Shown: in pieces, positions 45,381-55,925 of the stretch
How the letters are laid out: each line of letters starts with the position of its first letter
Numbering within the stretch: the stretch's first letter is position 1
Source: Pseudomonas sp. MPC6
GTDB taxonomy: Bacteria; Pseudomonadota; Gammaproteobacteria; Pseudomonadales; Pseudomonadaceae
DNA length: 64,000 bases
Reading direction: 5' to 3'
NCBI RefSeq assembly: GCF_006094435.1
Contig: NZ_CP034783.1
Location: 62,001-126,000 of the forward strand
Made by a program: the position numbers and the translations under genes
The notes under the pieces: generated by a model
The model's input: the letters and a program-made list of their open reading frames with translations, nothing else
Database searches by the model: none
What the model was told of the DNA's origin: nothing

Positions 45381-46054
45381 CTAGCTCAGCCAGTCGAGGG
45401 TGAGGATCAAGCGGCGCTCACCCGGCGCGGGTAATGGAGAGCGATGGATCAGGCCGAAGCCTTCGTTGCCATGCCACTTCTCGCCCTTGAGCAGCGCCAC
45501 GTCGCCGCTGTCGATCTGCTGGACCTGCAAGTCGACACCAGGCTCGGCTTCAGGCTGGCCCAGTTTGCGGCGATCCATCACCCCTTCGCGCAGCCACTGG
45601 CTGCCGATACCAGCATAGGTGGTGATCAGGCGCACCGGCACATGATCAACGTGGAAACGTGGGCACATGGCCTTGTCCAGGGCCCTGAGGCGCAGACCAA
45701 TACGTTTGGCGCCCAACAGGCAGGCAAAGGCGCGGGCCAGCCACGAAACGTCGGCAATGAAGCCTTCGTAGCCTTCAAGATCGCGAAAGCTCGAAGCCAA
45801 TCCTTGAAGGCCGGGTTGTGCGTCATCGTCAACCAGTTCAAACGAAAGCGCTTGCGCCAGCGGTTCGTTCAGGGACAACAGCAGGCGACCGAAATCAGCG
45901 ATATGCGCCGGGAGCTGGCGATTCCAGACGGCGAGGTTTACATCGTCTTCAAGGATTCTGATCAAGGCCTCCGGGGTGGCACCCTGATGTTGATGCCGGG
46001 TTCGGCAGGACGCTTTCGCGAGCAGGCTCGCTCCCACGGGTTTCAGCGCCTCCA

Positions 46055-46055
<1 letters not shown>
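45381..46055 (-). CDS. DUF1826 protein with a REP-derived N-terminus
   Basis: 224 residues of the DUF1826 family, often found next to COG0523 GTPases in Zur-controlled clusters; function unknown. Conserved-looking blocks: CPRFHVDHVPVRLITTYAG (His pair, near 134-150), GDVALLKGEKW and a C-terminal HRSPLPAPGERRLILTLD. Its ATG at 46055 overlaps the TGA of the upstream GTPase gene (TGATG), which implies translational coupling. Residues about 7-17 (VGASLLAKAS) are the translation of a REP element (46012-46038), an insertion the family domain does not need; the domain itself starts near residue 26. Confidence 0.82.
46012..46038. repeat. REP element inside the DUF1826 coding sequence
   Basis: Minus strand: GTGGGAGCGAGCCTGCTCGCGAAAGCG, a complete REP. 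It is read in frame as VGASLLAKA at the start of DUF1826. Confidence 0.85.
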
Positions 46056-47263
<1,208 letters not shown>

Positions 47264-47328
47264 CGGGGATTCCTCACAGGGCATACCCGATCAAATCGTC
47301 GGGCTTGAAAAAGGCGTGGTCGCATCTA

Positions 47329-47345
47329 ATGTAATAACATAACAT
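47329..47345. promoter_or_regulatory. Probable Zur box between the ZigA-like gene and folE2
   Basis: ATGTAATAACATAACAT reads GTTAT-GTT-ATTAC on the minus strand, nine of ten arm positions of the GTTAT-N3-ATAAC Zur consensus. It lies 66 bases before the ZigA-like gene and 31 before folE2, so one box could repress both. Confidence 0.72.
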
Positions 47346-47375
47346 ACAAGCTCGACTTCCACGATGGACCTGCTC

Positions 47376-48269
47376 ATGAACGCGCTCACTCTGCCAGATA
47401 TCGCCGCGCAGGCCTCACGCCAAGCCCTGCCCCTGGAGCGGGTGGGCATGTGTGGCATTGCTCTTCCTGTTTCATTCGAAGGCCAGCGCCTTGGCGCAAA
47501 GGTCGATGCCGGCGTCAGCCTCGATGATGGCGAGGCGCGTGGCATTCATATGTCACGGTTGTACCTTGCGCTCGAAATGCTTGAACAGGAAAACCTCACG
47601 CCTGGGTTGCTGAGGCAAGTCTTGCAGCGCTTTCTGAAGAGTCACGAAGGTCTCTCCACCAGCGCCTACCTGAAGATTCATACCGAGCTGCTGCTGAAAA
47701 GGTCAGCACTAGTCAGCCCATTGTCGGGCTGGAAAAGCTACCCGGTCAGCATCGAAGCACAATTGAAAAACGCGATGTTCCACGTGGAACTAAAAATCGA
47801 CGTGACCTATTCCTCGACCTGCCCATGTTCGGCAGCGCTTGCCCGTCAACTGATTCAGCAGCAATTCGTTGATGACTTCGCCAACAAGGCACTGCAACAC
47901 GCCGAGGTTTTGGCATGGCTTGGCTCTACCAAAGGTATCGTTGCGACACCCCATAGCCAACGCAGCTCTGCGAAATTGCGCATTCGTCTGGGCACGCATC
48001 TGGACGAACTGCCGCTGGTCGCGATCATCAATGAGGTAGAAGCTGCGCTCGGCACCGCCGTACAAACCGCAGTAAAGCGGGCCGACGAACAAGCCTTCGC
48101 TTTGGCCAACGGTCAGAACCTGATGTTCTGTGAAGATGCTGCCCGACGCTTGCACATGGCCCTGAAACGTACACCTGGCACCAACGCGTTTCACATCCAG
48201 GTCGTCCATGCCGAAAGCTTGCACGCCCATGACGCGGTGGCTGAAACCCGGTGGAACTGGGAGGCATGA
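47376..48269 (+). CDS. folE2: GTP cyclohydrolase FolE2 (GCYH-IB)
   Basis: Makes 7,8-dihydroneopterin triphosphate from GTP, the first step of folate and related pathways. The type IB enzyme can use metals other than Zn and so replaces FolE under zinc shortage. 297 residues from ATG 47376 (MNALTLPDI). Seen: VGMCGIALPV, the catalytic Cys region YSSTCPCSAAL (about 146-155), TPHSQRSSAK (about 189-198) and NLMFCEDAARRLHMAL. The upstream palindrome fits Zur control. A ThrRS-like gene follows on the same strand, 234 bases on. Confidence 0.95.
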   Translation: MNALTLPDIAAQASRQALPLERVGMCGIALPVSFEGQRLGAKVDAGVSLDDGEARGIHMSRLYLALEMLEQENLTPGLLRQVLQRFLKSHEGLSTSAYLKIHTELLLKRSALVSPLSGWKSYPVSIEAQLKNAMFHVELKIDVTYSSTCPCSAALARQLIQQQFVDDFANKALQHAEVLAWLGSTKGIVATPHSQRSSAKLRIRLGTHLDELPLVAIINEVEAALGTAVQTAVKRADEQAFALANGQNLMFCEDAARRLHMALKRTPGTNAFHIQVVHAESLHAHDAVAETRWNWEA

Positions 48270-48353
48270 TCCGGAACACAACTAATTGATCTACCGCTAA
48301 TCGCGAAATCTGCCTACGTCGATAAAACCTCTATATTTTTGGCACAGCGGTAA

Positions 48354-48470
48354 TCAGCGAGCACGTACAGCCCGAACAACGACCTGGCCTGGTTGGAACA
48401 GTATATTGCCGGGCACGACCAACGTCTTAATGACAGCTACCCAGGTTTGCCTTTAGCGTTTATGCGCTAA
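48354..48470 (+). pseudogene. Possible gene remnant between folE2 and the ThrRS-like gene
   Basis: An open frame of 38 codons with coding-like composition (includes NNDLAWLEQYIAGHDQRLND) follows a TAA at 48351 and ends at TAA 48470. It has no start codon or ribosome site. It could be the tail of a lost gene or chance. The rest of the gap 48270-48503 holds only a short TACCGC/GCGGTA inverted repeat. Confidence 0.25.
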
Positions 48471-48503
48471 CGCATGTGATCGAAACCTTTCGAGACACTG
48501 ACC

Positions 48504-49409
48504 ATGATCCAGATCACTTTGACTGACGGTTCAATGCGTGAATACGACCAGCCGTTGTCTGTGTATGAGGTTGCTGCGAGCATTGGCGGTGGGTTGGCCA
48601 AAGCGGCTGTCGCAGGGCGGGTAGACGGTGTGCTGGTGGACTGTGCATTCATGATCGAAGTGGATGCCCGAGTCAGTATCGTCACACCGCAAGAGCCCGA
48701 TGGCCTGGAGATCCTGCGCCGTTCCTGCGCGCTGATGCTGTCGGTGGCGGTCAAGCAGCTCTATCCGAGTGCCCAGTTGCAGACTGGATCGGCGCTGGGT
48801 GATGGCTTCTTTTATGAGTTTTTTTACGAGCGTCCCTTATCCCTGGTTGATCTTGCCAGCATCGAAGCGCGCATGAAGACGCTGGCGGCGACCAATCATT
48901 CGATCCGCCGTCGCGATCCGTCATTACCATCAACACCTGGCGAAACACCATCGCGGTACCTGCTGGGGAATGTCGAATGCGTGACGGTGGGACCGCATGT
49001 TCCTGCAACCAAGGTGTTGCAGGCGTTCGCCCTGGACCATATCAGCGGTACTTCGCCACAACGGATATATGGCACCTGCTGGTCGTGCCCACAGGAACTG
49101 GAACATTGGCGCACACCGCCGCATGTGATTGTCGTGAGCATGGATGATCGCCAATTGGATTATGCCCAGTCAGTGACCGAAGCATTGCGCCGAAGTGGCG
49201 TGCGTGCCAGCGCGGACCTGCGCAACGAGAAGGTACGCCACAAGATTCGCGAGCACAGTCAGCATGTGCCGTACCTGGTGGTGATCGGCGAGAAAGAAAA
49301 GCAAGGCGGGTTTGTCAGTGTGCGCAGCCGCACCGGGGAGGATTTCGGCAGGATGGCGGTCGAGGCGGTATGTAAATGGTTGCGATCAACAGGGCTTGGA
49401 AGAGCCTGA
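48504..49409 (+). CDS. ThrRS paralogue lacking the catalytic core (TGS - editing-like - anticodon-binding)
   Basis: 301 residues colinear with threonyl-tRNA synthetase but missing about 300 residues. TGS domain at 1-62 (LTDGSMREYDQPLS). N2 editing-like domain at 67-200 (GLEILRRSCALMLSVAVKQL; GPHVPATKV; RIYGTCW). The sequence then jumps straight to the anticodon-binding domain at 205-297 (SADLRNEKVRHKIREHSQHVPYL; short motif ADLRNEKVRHKIREH). Class II motifs 1-3 and the three Zn ligands of the ThrRS active site are absent. Of the E. coli editing residues, H73 and H77 align with R73 and L77, C182 with T161; only H186 (H165 here) remains. The frame is intact and well kept, so it is not an obvious pseudogene. 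It cannot charge tRNA; a tRNA-Thr or thrS-mRNA binding role is my inference. ATG 48504, no strong ribosome site. Confidence 0.85.
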   Translation: MIQITLTDGSMREYDQPLSVYEVAASIGGGLAKAAVAGRVDGVLVDCAFMIEVDARVSIVTPQEPDGLEILRRSCALMLSVAVKQLYPSAQLQTGSALGDGFFYEFFYERPLSLVDLASIEARMKTLAATNHSIRRRDPSLPSTPGETPSRYLLGNVECVTVGPHVPATKVLQAFALDHISGTSPQRIYGTCWSCPQELEHWRTPPHVIVVSMDDRQLDYAQSVTEALRRSGVRASADLRNEKVRHKIREHSQHVPYLVVIGEKEKQGGFVSVRSRTGEDFGRMAVEAVCKWLRSTGLGRA

Positions 49410-49428
49410 GCGGACTCCCACAAATCCC

Positions 49429-49453
49429 TGTGGGAGCGAACCTGCTCGCGAAA
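49429..49453. repeat. Single REP between convergent genes
   Basis: TGTGGGAGCGAACCTGCTCGCGAAA, a lone REP just before the DUF3617 stop. A short ACTCCCACAAATCCCTGTGGGAG arm precedes it. Confidence 0.75.
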
Positions 49454-49457
49454 CTTA

Positions 49458-49979
49458 TCAGGCTCTGGGCTTGACCGTTCCGCAGTCCTGCCCCAGCCAC
49501 ACGGCGCGAGTGTCGAGACTGCCCTTTTGCTGAATCCCGGTGGCATTGAAAGTGCCATTGACCTTGGTGGTGAATTCACGATCACTGAGGAACGTGGCAA
49601 CGCCTGCACCCTGCGCTTTCGGACAGCTGAAGCGGAATTTCCACTGGTTGCCCGTACGCTCGGTAATTTCCTGTTTGCAGCCCGATTGCGGATCCGTCAG
49701 CGGAATGTTGTCTGTCTTGACCTGCTCAGGCGTCAGGCAAGACCGTATCCCTTTGCCACCCATGGTAATGCCCTGCTTCTCCAGCTGTGCGCGCTGTGCA
49801 GGGGTCATCTGGCTCTGTATCTGCCCAAGGATCAACTGCAGATCTGGCAGGTCCTGATTATCGACTTTCATGTTGCTCGAGGTTAATTCCCACAAACCCG
49901 GCTGCAGCATCTGCGCCTGAGCGGCCACAGGAAGAGCCAAACCAAAAGCCACGGCCAAACTCAGCAGACGAACGTTCAT
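49458..49979 (-). CDS. DUF3617 periplasmic protein
   Basis: 173 residues with a signal peptide (MNVRLLSLAVAFGLALPVAAQA). The mature start MLQPGLWELTSSNMKV and the Cys-containing SCLTPEQV, SGCKQE and FSCPKAQG blocks fit the DUF3617 family. Four Cys could form two disulfides. Function unknown. It is divergent from cls (131 bases between starts) and convergent with the ThrRS-like gene. Confidence 0.85.
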   Translation of the reverse strand: MNVRLLSLAVAFGLALPVAAQAQMLQPGLWELTSSNMKVDNQDLPDLQLILGQIQSQMTPAQRAQLEKQGITMGGKGIRSCLTPEQVKTDNIPLTDPQSGCKQEITERTGNQWKFRFSCPKAQGAGVATFLSDREFTTKVNGTFNATGIQQKGSLDTRAVWLGQDCGTVKPRA

Positions 49980-50110
49980 CGAGTAACTCCTGATCAGTAG
50001 TGGCCGTTAGACGTCAGCCACGGGCTTCGGTTCATGGGCCAATTAATTAGCGACATTCTGCACGGAACATGGTCTTTTAAGTATTGAATCTTCAGGAGCA
50101 AGGCTGCCCC

Positions 50111-51550
50111 ATGGATTATTTCGGACCGCATGTTTTCGGTTATCTGATCGCCCTTCTGCACTCGTTAGGCATGATCGCCGCCATCCATGCCGTGTTGACC
50201 GTTCGGACCGCTCAGGGCTCGATCGCCTGGGCCCTGTCATTGCTGTTCATTCCCTACCTGACGCTTATCCCGTATCTGGTCTTCGGCCGCAGCACCTTCG
50301 ATGGCTACATCAAGGCCCGGCGTCAGGCCAACGAGGAAATGCGCAAAGCCATCGCCGAGATGAACTGGCGACCCTGGGTCGAAGAGGCGCTGACCGCACG
50401 CGCGTCCAGCGCCTACGCGTCACTCAGGGCGATGCCGAAGCTGGGACGCATGCCATGCCTGGCCAACAATGAGGTTCGTTTGCTGATCAACGGCCAGGCC
50501 ACTTTCGAGGCGATTTTTCAGGCCATCAGCCACGCCAGGCAAGCCGTGCTGATCCAGTTTTTCATCATCCACGACGACCGCCTAGGCCAACGTCTGCACG
50601 CGCTGCTGCTGAAAAAAGCCGCCGAAGGCGTGGCGGTCTATCTGCTGTACGATCGAATTGGCAGCCACTCCTTGCCCCACAGCTATGTCCAGCCATTGCG
50701 CGATGCCGGCGTCGAGGTCAAAGCGTTTGCAACTCGCAGTGGTTGGCTTAACCGCTTCCAGGTCAACTTCCGCAACCACCGCAAGATAGTGGTAGTCGAC
50801 GGGATTCTGGGCTTCGTCGGGGGGCACAACGTCGGTGATGAATACATGGGAGAGAAACCGCCTCTGGCCCCGTGGCGCGATACCCACGTGCAAGTGCGCG
50901 GCCCCGTCGTGGCCTGCATGCAGGAATCCTTCGCTGAAGACTGGTTCTGGGCAGCCCGTTCCCTGCCACCGCTGATCTTGCCCGACGTTTATCCTGACGA
51001 TGGCGTGCTCTGCCAATTGCTCGCCAGCGGGCCGGCCGATGCCTACGAGACCTGTTCGTTATTCTTCGTCGAAGCTATCCATGCGGCCACGGAGCGGGTC
51101 TGGATCACCAGTCCCTATTTCATCCCGGACGAGGCGGTATTCGCCGCATTGCGTCTGGCGGTGCTGCGTGGCGTGGATGTGCGCATTCTGCTGCCGTCGC
51201 GACCGGATCACCGAATCGTCTACGCCGCCTCCAGCCTGTATGCCTTCGAAGCGGTGCGTGCCGGCGTGCGGGTGTTCCGCTACGAGCCTGGTTTCCTGCA
51301 TCAGAAAGTGGTGTTGATCGACAGTGAAATCAGCGCCGTCGGCAGCGCGAATATGGACAACCGTTCCTTCCGGCTGAATTTTGAAGTGATGCTGTTGACC
51401 GTGGACAGCGCTTTTGCCCTGGAAGTGGAACACATGCTCAATGATGACTTTGCCCTGGCCCACGAAATCGCTAAAGAAGAAGGCCGGGAGACCCGCCGCT
51501 TGCAACAGGTCGGCATGCGGATCGCCCGGCTGATCTCCCCCATACTCTAG
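50111..51550 (+). CDS. cls: Cardiolipin synthase
   Basis: Condenses two phosphatidylglycerols into cardiolipin in the inner membrane. 479 residues, usual length for ClsA. Two N-terminal helices (about 8-30 and 38-58), then two phospholipase D domains with HKD motifs: [10 protein letters not shown] (His near 223) and [10 protein letters not shown] (His near 395), followed by [12 protein letters not shown] 50111 (MDYFGPHVF) after AGGAGCAAGG; an upstream in-frame start would lie before that site. Its TAG stop overlaps the cfa stop of the opposite strand. Confidence 0.95.
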   Translation: MDYFGPHVFGYLIALLHSLGMIAAIHAVLTVRTAQGSIAWALSLLFIPYLTLIPYLVFGRSTFDGYIKARRQANEEMRKAIAEMNWRPWVEEALTARASSAYASLRAMPKLGRMPCLANNEVRLLINGQATFEAIFQAISHARQAVLIQFFIIHDDRLGQRLHALLLKKAAEGVAVYLLYDRIGSHSLPHSYVQPLRDAGVEVKAFATRSGWLNRFQVNFRNHRKIVVVDGILGFVGGHNVGDEYMGEKPPLAPWRDTHVQVRGPVVACMQESFAEDWFWAARSLPPLILPDVYPDDGVLCQLLASGPADAYETCSLFFVEAIHAATERVWITSPYFIPDEAVFAALRLAVLRGVDVRILLPSRPDHRIVYAASSLYAFEAVRAGVRVFRYEPGFLHQKVVLIDSEISAVGSANMDNRSFRLNFEVMLLTVDSAFALEVEHMLNDDFALAHEIAKEEGRETRRLQQVGMRIARLISPIL

Positions 51551-52734
51551 GGGTTGTAAATGTCGTCGCGGGTCCATGGCAGTTCATGGCTGCCATCGGC
51601 GTGAGCTTTCACCGCCAGGATCTGGTGCAAATTGATCCAGCCCCTGGCGAATGCATAGGCGCATCCCGCGAGGTACAGCCGCCAGATTCGCAATGCCTGC
51701 TCGGGCACCAATTTTCCCGCGGCCTCCAGATTGTCTTCGAGACGTTCGCTCCAATGGTCGAGGGTACGCGCGTAATGCAGACGCAGGCTCTCGACATCGA
51801 CGATCTCCAGCCCTGCTTCGCTGATCTCGGCAGAAATCATCGATAAGTGCGGCAGCTCACCGTTGGGGAATACGTACTTCCCAATGAAATCACCGGCACC
51901 GCGCCCCACTGGACGGCCATCGGTGTACTTGGCGGTGATCCCGTGGTTCATCACCAGGCCGCCCTCCTTCACCGCGCCGAACAAGGTTTTGCAGTATTGG
52001 GTCAGGTTGGCGTGACCGACGTGCTCGAACATGCCCACGCTGACCACTTTGTCGAAACGCCCGTCCTGAGGTAAATCGCGGTAGTCCAACAGCTGTAATT
52101 CGATCAGATCGTCCAGGCCTTCGGCACTCACCCGCTCACGGGCCAAGGCCAACTGTTCACTACTGAGCGTAATGCCGAATACCTTCGCACCGAACTCCCG
52201 GGCCGCATACCGCGCCAATCCGCCCCAGCCGCAACCGACATCAAGCAGATACTCCCCCGGTTGCAGCCGCAATTTGCGACACAGGTGGCGGAATTTGGCT
52301 TGCTGGGCTTGCTCAAGGGACTCGCTACCGGTTTCGAAATAGGCGCAGGAATACGCCATGTCGCTGTCGAGCCATAGCTGGTAAAAGGCATTGGAAAGGT
52401 CGTAGTGATAGGAAATCGCTTTAGCGTCGGTTTCCTTGTCGTGAACGGTGCGAACCGGCTGGCTGCTGTCGTCCTCGTCCAATAACGCCTGACTCCATTC
52501 ATCGCAGACGCGGATCACGTCGCTGATGGAACCTTCGAGCTCCAGTTTGCCTTCGACAAACGCCGCTCCGAGCGCGTCGAGACTGGGGTGGGTGAACTGG
52601 GTAACCATTTGTGGGTCCTTGACCACAATAGTGACGCTGGGCGTCGGTCCCAGGTTGAACTCATGGCCGTCCCAGAGTCGCAAGCGTAAGGGAAGTTGCA
52701 GATTCTGTAAGGCCGGCGGAAGTTGCGCGAGCAT
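51547..52734 (-). CDS. cfa: Cyclopropane-fatty-acyl-phospholipid synthase
   Basis: SAM-dependent enzyme adding a methylene bridge to unsaturated acyl chains of membrane lipids, usually in stationary phase or acid stress. 395 residues. Seen: N-terminal lipid-binding region, [20 protein letters not shown] site [16 protein letters not shown] (about 165-180), VGMFEHVGH and [19 protein letters not shown] 52734 (MLAQLPPAL) after AAGGGGGG. Convergent with cls; both stops lie in one CTAG. Confidence 0.95.
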   Translation of the reverse strand: MLAQLPPALQNLQLPLRLRLWDGHEFNLGPTPSVTIVVKDPQMVTQFTHPSLDALGAAFVEGKLELEGSISDVIRVCDEWSQALLDEDDSSQPVRTVHDKETDAKAISYHYDLSNAFYQLWLDSDMAYSCAYFETGSESLEQAQQAKFRHLCRKLRLQPGEYLLDVGCGWGGLARYAAREFGAKVFGITLSSEQLALARERVSAEGLDDLIELQLLDYRDLPQDGRFDKVVSVGMFEHVGHANLTQYCKTLFGAVKEGGLVMNHGITAKYTDGRPVGRGAGDFIGKYVFPNGELPHLSMISAEISEAGLEIVDVESLRLHYARTLDHWSERLEDNLEAAGKLVPEQALRIWRLYLAGCAYAFARGWINLHQILAVKAHADGSHELPWTRDDIYNP

Positions 52735-52962
52735 GGAGAGCCCCCCTTGTTTCAGACGTCTGATGAGAGGGTAGACCATCCTGGAAAAATAGCTGGCTAT
52801 CGAATTAATAGCGATTGTCTATAACCCACGGAGCTACAACTAGCCGCCGAGCGTTCATACAGTGCTATGCCCTCAACCTAGATGACTACGAATCGGACAC
52901 ACAGTTCTAAAAAGTTTCTATTAACGTCAGCTCCCGGTTTAGAGCCCTGTATCGCGGCAAAC

Positions 52963-54870
52963 TTAACTGTCGTCTTTCAGCTTGAGCAAGGGCTCTTGAA
53001 ATCGCAGCAACCGACCGGCATTGCCCAGCACCAGCAAGGTACTGAAGTTGTGCAACAACGCGGCAATCATCGCCCCCGCCGCGCCAAGCCAGCCGAATGC
53101 AGCGAATACGACGATCGCGAGTGTCCAGCCCAGACCGATGATCACATTGACCTGCAAGGTCTGCCGGCATTGACGGCTCAAGCGCACGCAAGTGCCAAGC
53201 CGACGCAAGTCGCTGCCGATCAGCACGATGTCGGCCGAGGCCAGCGCGATGTCCGCTCCGCCCGCGCCCATGGCGACACCAACGACACCCGCCTTGAGCG
53301 CCAGCGAATCATTGATTCCGTCGCCCACCACCATTGGCCGAAAACCGTTACCGATTTCTTTCAACACGCGATTGAGTTTGTCCTCGGGCAAGGCCTGCGC
53401 TTCGACATTACTGATGCCAACATCACGAGCCAGCGTGTGTGCGACGCTCTGCCGATCACCGGTGAGCAATAACTGGCGTCCCAGTCCGAGCTCACGCAAT
53501 TCACTCAAGGCAAAACGCGCTTCGGGTTTGACGCTGTCAGCCAGCAACAGCCAGGCAAGGAATTCGCCGTCGAGTGCCAGACCGGCGATCGGACCATCGT
53601 GGTCGGGAACCGTTGACGTGGGGATGCCCAATTGTGCAAACAATTCCGGACGACCCAGTGCCGCCTCGCCTTGTCCAGTCATTGCCACGACACCCAAGCC
53701 CTGCCGTTCGCGAATGTCCGAGAGCAAAAGAAAATGCTCCTGCGTGACCAACCCGGCGAGCGCCCGGCTGACCGGATGACTGCTGGCGGACCCAAGACTG
53801 GCGGCAAGTTTCAGAACGTGGCTGCGATCCTCGAGCGGGCTGTCGATGGATTGCAAACGCAAAGTACCAAACGTCAGGGTTCCGGTCTTGTCGACCACCA
53901 GCGAAGTCAGGTCAGCCAACTCTTCAAGAAACGCCGAGCTGCGGATCAGAATCCCGTGACGAGCCGCTACCGCCACCCCGGCAATGGCCGTGGCTGGCGC
54001 TGATAGCACCAGCGCACAAGGACAGGCCGCCACCAACACCGCGAGCATCGCCTGAGCATCGTTAGTGACGAACCATGTCACTGCGGCCAGCAGCAACACC
54101 AGTACCATGTAGCTCCCGGCATAGCGCTCCAGCAAACGGGTGATTGGCGGCTTGGATCGCTCGGCGCTTTGCATCAGCGCGATGACTTTGCCAAGGGTCG
54201 ATTCGGTGCCGGTGCGGGTCACTTCGATGCGCAACAAACCATCGAGATTGATTGCACCACCGAACACCAGCATGCCGACCGCCGCTTCCATTGGCACCGA
54301 CTCACCGGTGATGGACGCCGTATCGAGACTTGCCTGACCGGATAAAACCCGACCGTCCGCCGGCACCCTGTCACCGGCACGTACCTCGACGATATCAGCG
54401 CTCTTGAGCGTTGCGTTGTCGACTTCGACGATAGAACCATCAGCCTGAACCTTGCGCGCATGGCTGCGAGTCAGTTTGCCGAGCGCATGAATCGCCTCCT
54501 GTGAACCGATTACGCTGCGCTCTTCCAGGACATGGCCAAAGATCATGATGATCGGCAGCAATGCGGCAGTGAGCAGATCGCCGGTGGCCCAGGCACCGAG
54601 CATGGCCAAGGCGATCAGCTGATCGGTGATCCCGTGCAGACTGGGGTAACGCAAGCTGTACCACGCCGAGCGCATCACCGGCACGGCGACCAGTAGCGAA
54701 GCAAAACCCAACAGCAATTGACTGACGCCAGTCTGCTCCGGCATTAACCAGCGCCAGATCAGTCCGAGTGCCAGCAAGCCAAGAGCAAGCATCGCCAGGG
54801 TCAATTGGCGGGCGGCGCTGCGTTGTTCATCCGAGGACAACAGGCTCGGAGCTGCGGCTGTAGTAGTCAT
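52963..54870 (-). CDS. hmtA: P1B-type metal ATPase, HmtA-like
   Basis: 635-residue heavy-metal P-type ATPase. TGESVPM (about 189), membrane CPC motif AACPCALVLSAP (about 283), phosphorylation DKTGTLT (about 328), SSHPVS (HP motif) and GDGINDSLAL (about 517). No N-terminal metal-binding domain. It resembles HmtA of P. aeruginosa (PA2435), reported as a Zn/Cu importer and located beside HflK/HflC-like genes. It is the last gene of a four-gene operon with four-base overlaps. Zinc uptake is inferred from context and the Zur-like box upstream; export is the main alternative. Confidence 0.85.
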   Translation of the reverse strand: MTTTAAAPSLLSSDEQRSAARQLTLAMLALGLLALGLIWRWLMPEQTGVSQLLLGFASLLVAVPVMRSAWYSLRYPSLHGITDQLIALAMLGAWATGDLLTAALLPIIMIFGHVLEERSVIGSQEAIHALGKLTRSHARKVQADGSIVEVDNATLKSADIVEVRAGDRVPADGRVLSGQASLDTASITGESVPMEAAVGMLVFGGAINLDGLLRIEVTRTGTESTLGKVIALMQSAERSKPPITRLLERYAGSYMVLVLLLAAVTWFVTNDAQAMLAVLVAACPCALVLSAPATAIAGVAVAARHGILIRSSAFLEELADLTSLVVDKTGTLTFGTLRLQSIDSPLEDRSHVLKLAASLGSASSHPVSRALAGLVTQEHFLLLSDIRERQGLGVVAMTGQGEAALGRPELFAQLGIPTSTVPDHDGPIAGLALDGEFLAWLLLADSVKPEARFALSELRELGLGRQLLLTGDRQSVAHTLARDVGISNVEAQALPEDKLNRVLKEIGNGFRPMVVGDGINDSLALKAGVVGVAMGAGGADIALASADIVLIGSDLRRLGTCVRLSRQCRQTLQVNVIIGLGWTLAIVVFAAFGWLGAAGAMIAALLHNFSTLLVLGNAGRLLRFQEPLLKLKDDS

Positions 54871-55925
54871 TGTGCGGCTCCCTGAATGATCAGGTGTGAA
54901 TCGTCTTTTGGATTGACCGTGGTCACCGAGCCGGCCTGCTCAAGAATTGTCGGCATCCGCTCGCGGTAGATGCGCAGCAGCATTTGTGGGTCGCTGCCCC
55001 GCTGTTGTGCCGAGGCCAGACTCAAGACAGTCGCCGTGTCGGCGGAGGCTTTTGCCAACCGCTCGCGGGCCTGAGCGTGGGCGACCTGAAGCGTGCGATC
55101 GGCTTGTTGGTTGGCAGTCTGGGTCAATTTCTCGGCCTCCGTGCGCGCATTCGCCACCGCTTTGTCGGCTTGCTGGCTGGCCGTCAGCACTGCGTTGAAA
55201 GCATTGACCGCCGGCCCTGGCAGACTGGATTGCACGTCGACGCGCGTCACTTCGATCCCAAGCCCCTGCCCTGTCGCGGTCAATTGCGCCAAGCGCTGAT
55301 TGATGCCTTGTACCAGATCGCCACGCAGCCGCTCGCGTCTTTCGGCTGCTTTGTTGTCGGCACCGATCAGCTCCGGTCTCGCGACCAGAATGGTGTCCAG
55401 GTCTCGGGCGGCAGTGAGTGCCACGGCGCTGCGAGTGACCAGTCGGTCCAATGCCGGTATCACATGTTCGCCCTGAAGGACGAAGCCATAAGGTTCGGTG
55501 ACCTTATAGAACACCCGCACATCCAGTTGCACCACGCCTGCGTCACCGGTCAAAAGATAACCAGAGCCGGCCAGCGCATCACTGAGCGGTGTGGCGAACG
55601 TGGCGACTCGATCGGCCTGCATGGCGACATCACTGCGCAATAGGTTTTCAACTCGACGTTCGATCACTCGATCCGCAGCCGGCAACAAAATCACCTGCTC
55701 GAACGGCCGCGGCCAGGCCAACAACAAACCGCCGTTCTGGATGCGATCCAGCGCTCCAAAGTGCACTACCACTGCCCTATCTTGCGGATCGATCTGGCGC
55801 ACGTTGGAAAACGCCCAAGCCAGGGCGGCGAGTATCGTTACCGCATATAGCGCAAGAAAGGCCAATCGCCCAGCTTGAATCCAGGGGCTGTTAAGCTCAT
55901 TTGTTCCACGTGGAACCAAACTCAT
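54867..55925 (-). CDS. SPFH-domain membrane protein (HflK/HflC-like), third of operon
   Basis: 352 residues. One N-terminal transmembrane helix (about 20-42), an SPFH/band-7 domain (RAVVVHFGALDR to GIEVTRVDVQS, about 50-245), then an Ala-rich coiled coil (about 245-300) and a C-terminal tail (LLRIYRERMPTILEQ). Such proteins form membrane-bound rings; HflK/HflC encage FtsH. The start overlaps the previous gene by ATGA, and its stop overlaps hmtA in the same way. Probably organises the ATPase or a protease in the membrane; no direct evidence. Confidence 0.85.
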   Translation of the reverse strand: MSLVPRGTNELNSPWIQAGRLAFLALYAVTILAALAWAFSNVRQIDPQDRAVVVHFGALDRIQNGGLLLAWPRPFEQVILLPAADRVIERRVENLLRSDVAMQADRVATFATPLSDALAGSGYLLTGDAGVVQLDVRVFYKVTEPYGFVLQGEHVIPALDRLVTRSAVALTAARDLDTILVARPELIGADNKAAERRERLRGDLVQGINQRLAQLTATGQGLGIEVTRVDVQSSLPGPAVNAFNAVLTASQQADKAVANARTEAEKLTQTANQQADRTLQVAHAQARERLAKASADTATVLSLASAQQRGSDPQMLLRIYRERMPTILEQAGSVTTVNPKDDSHLIIQGAAQ

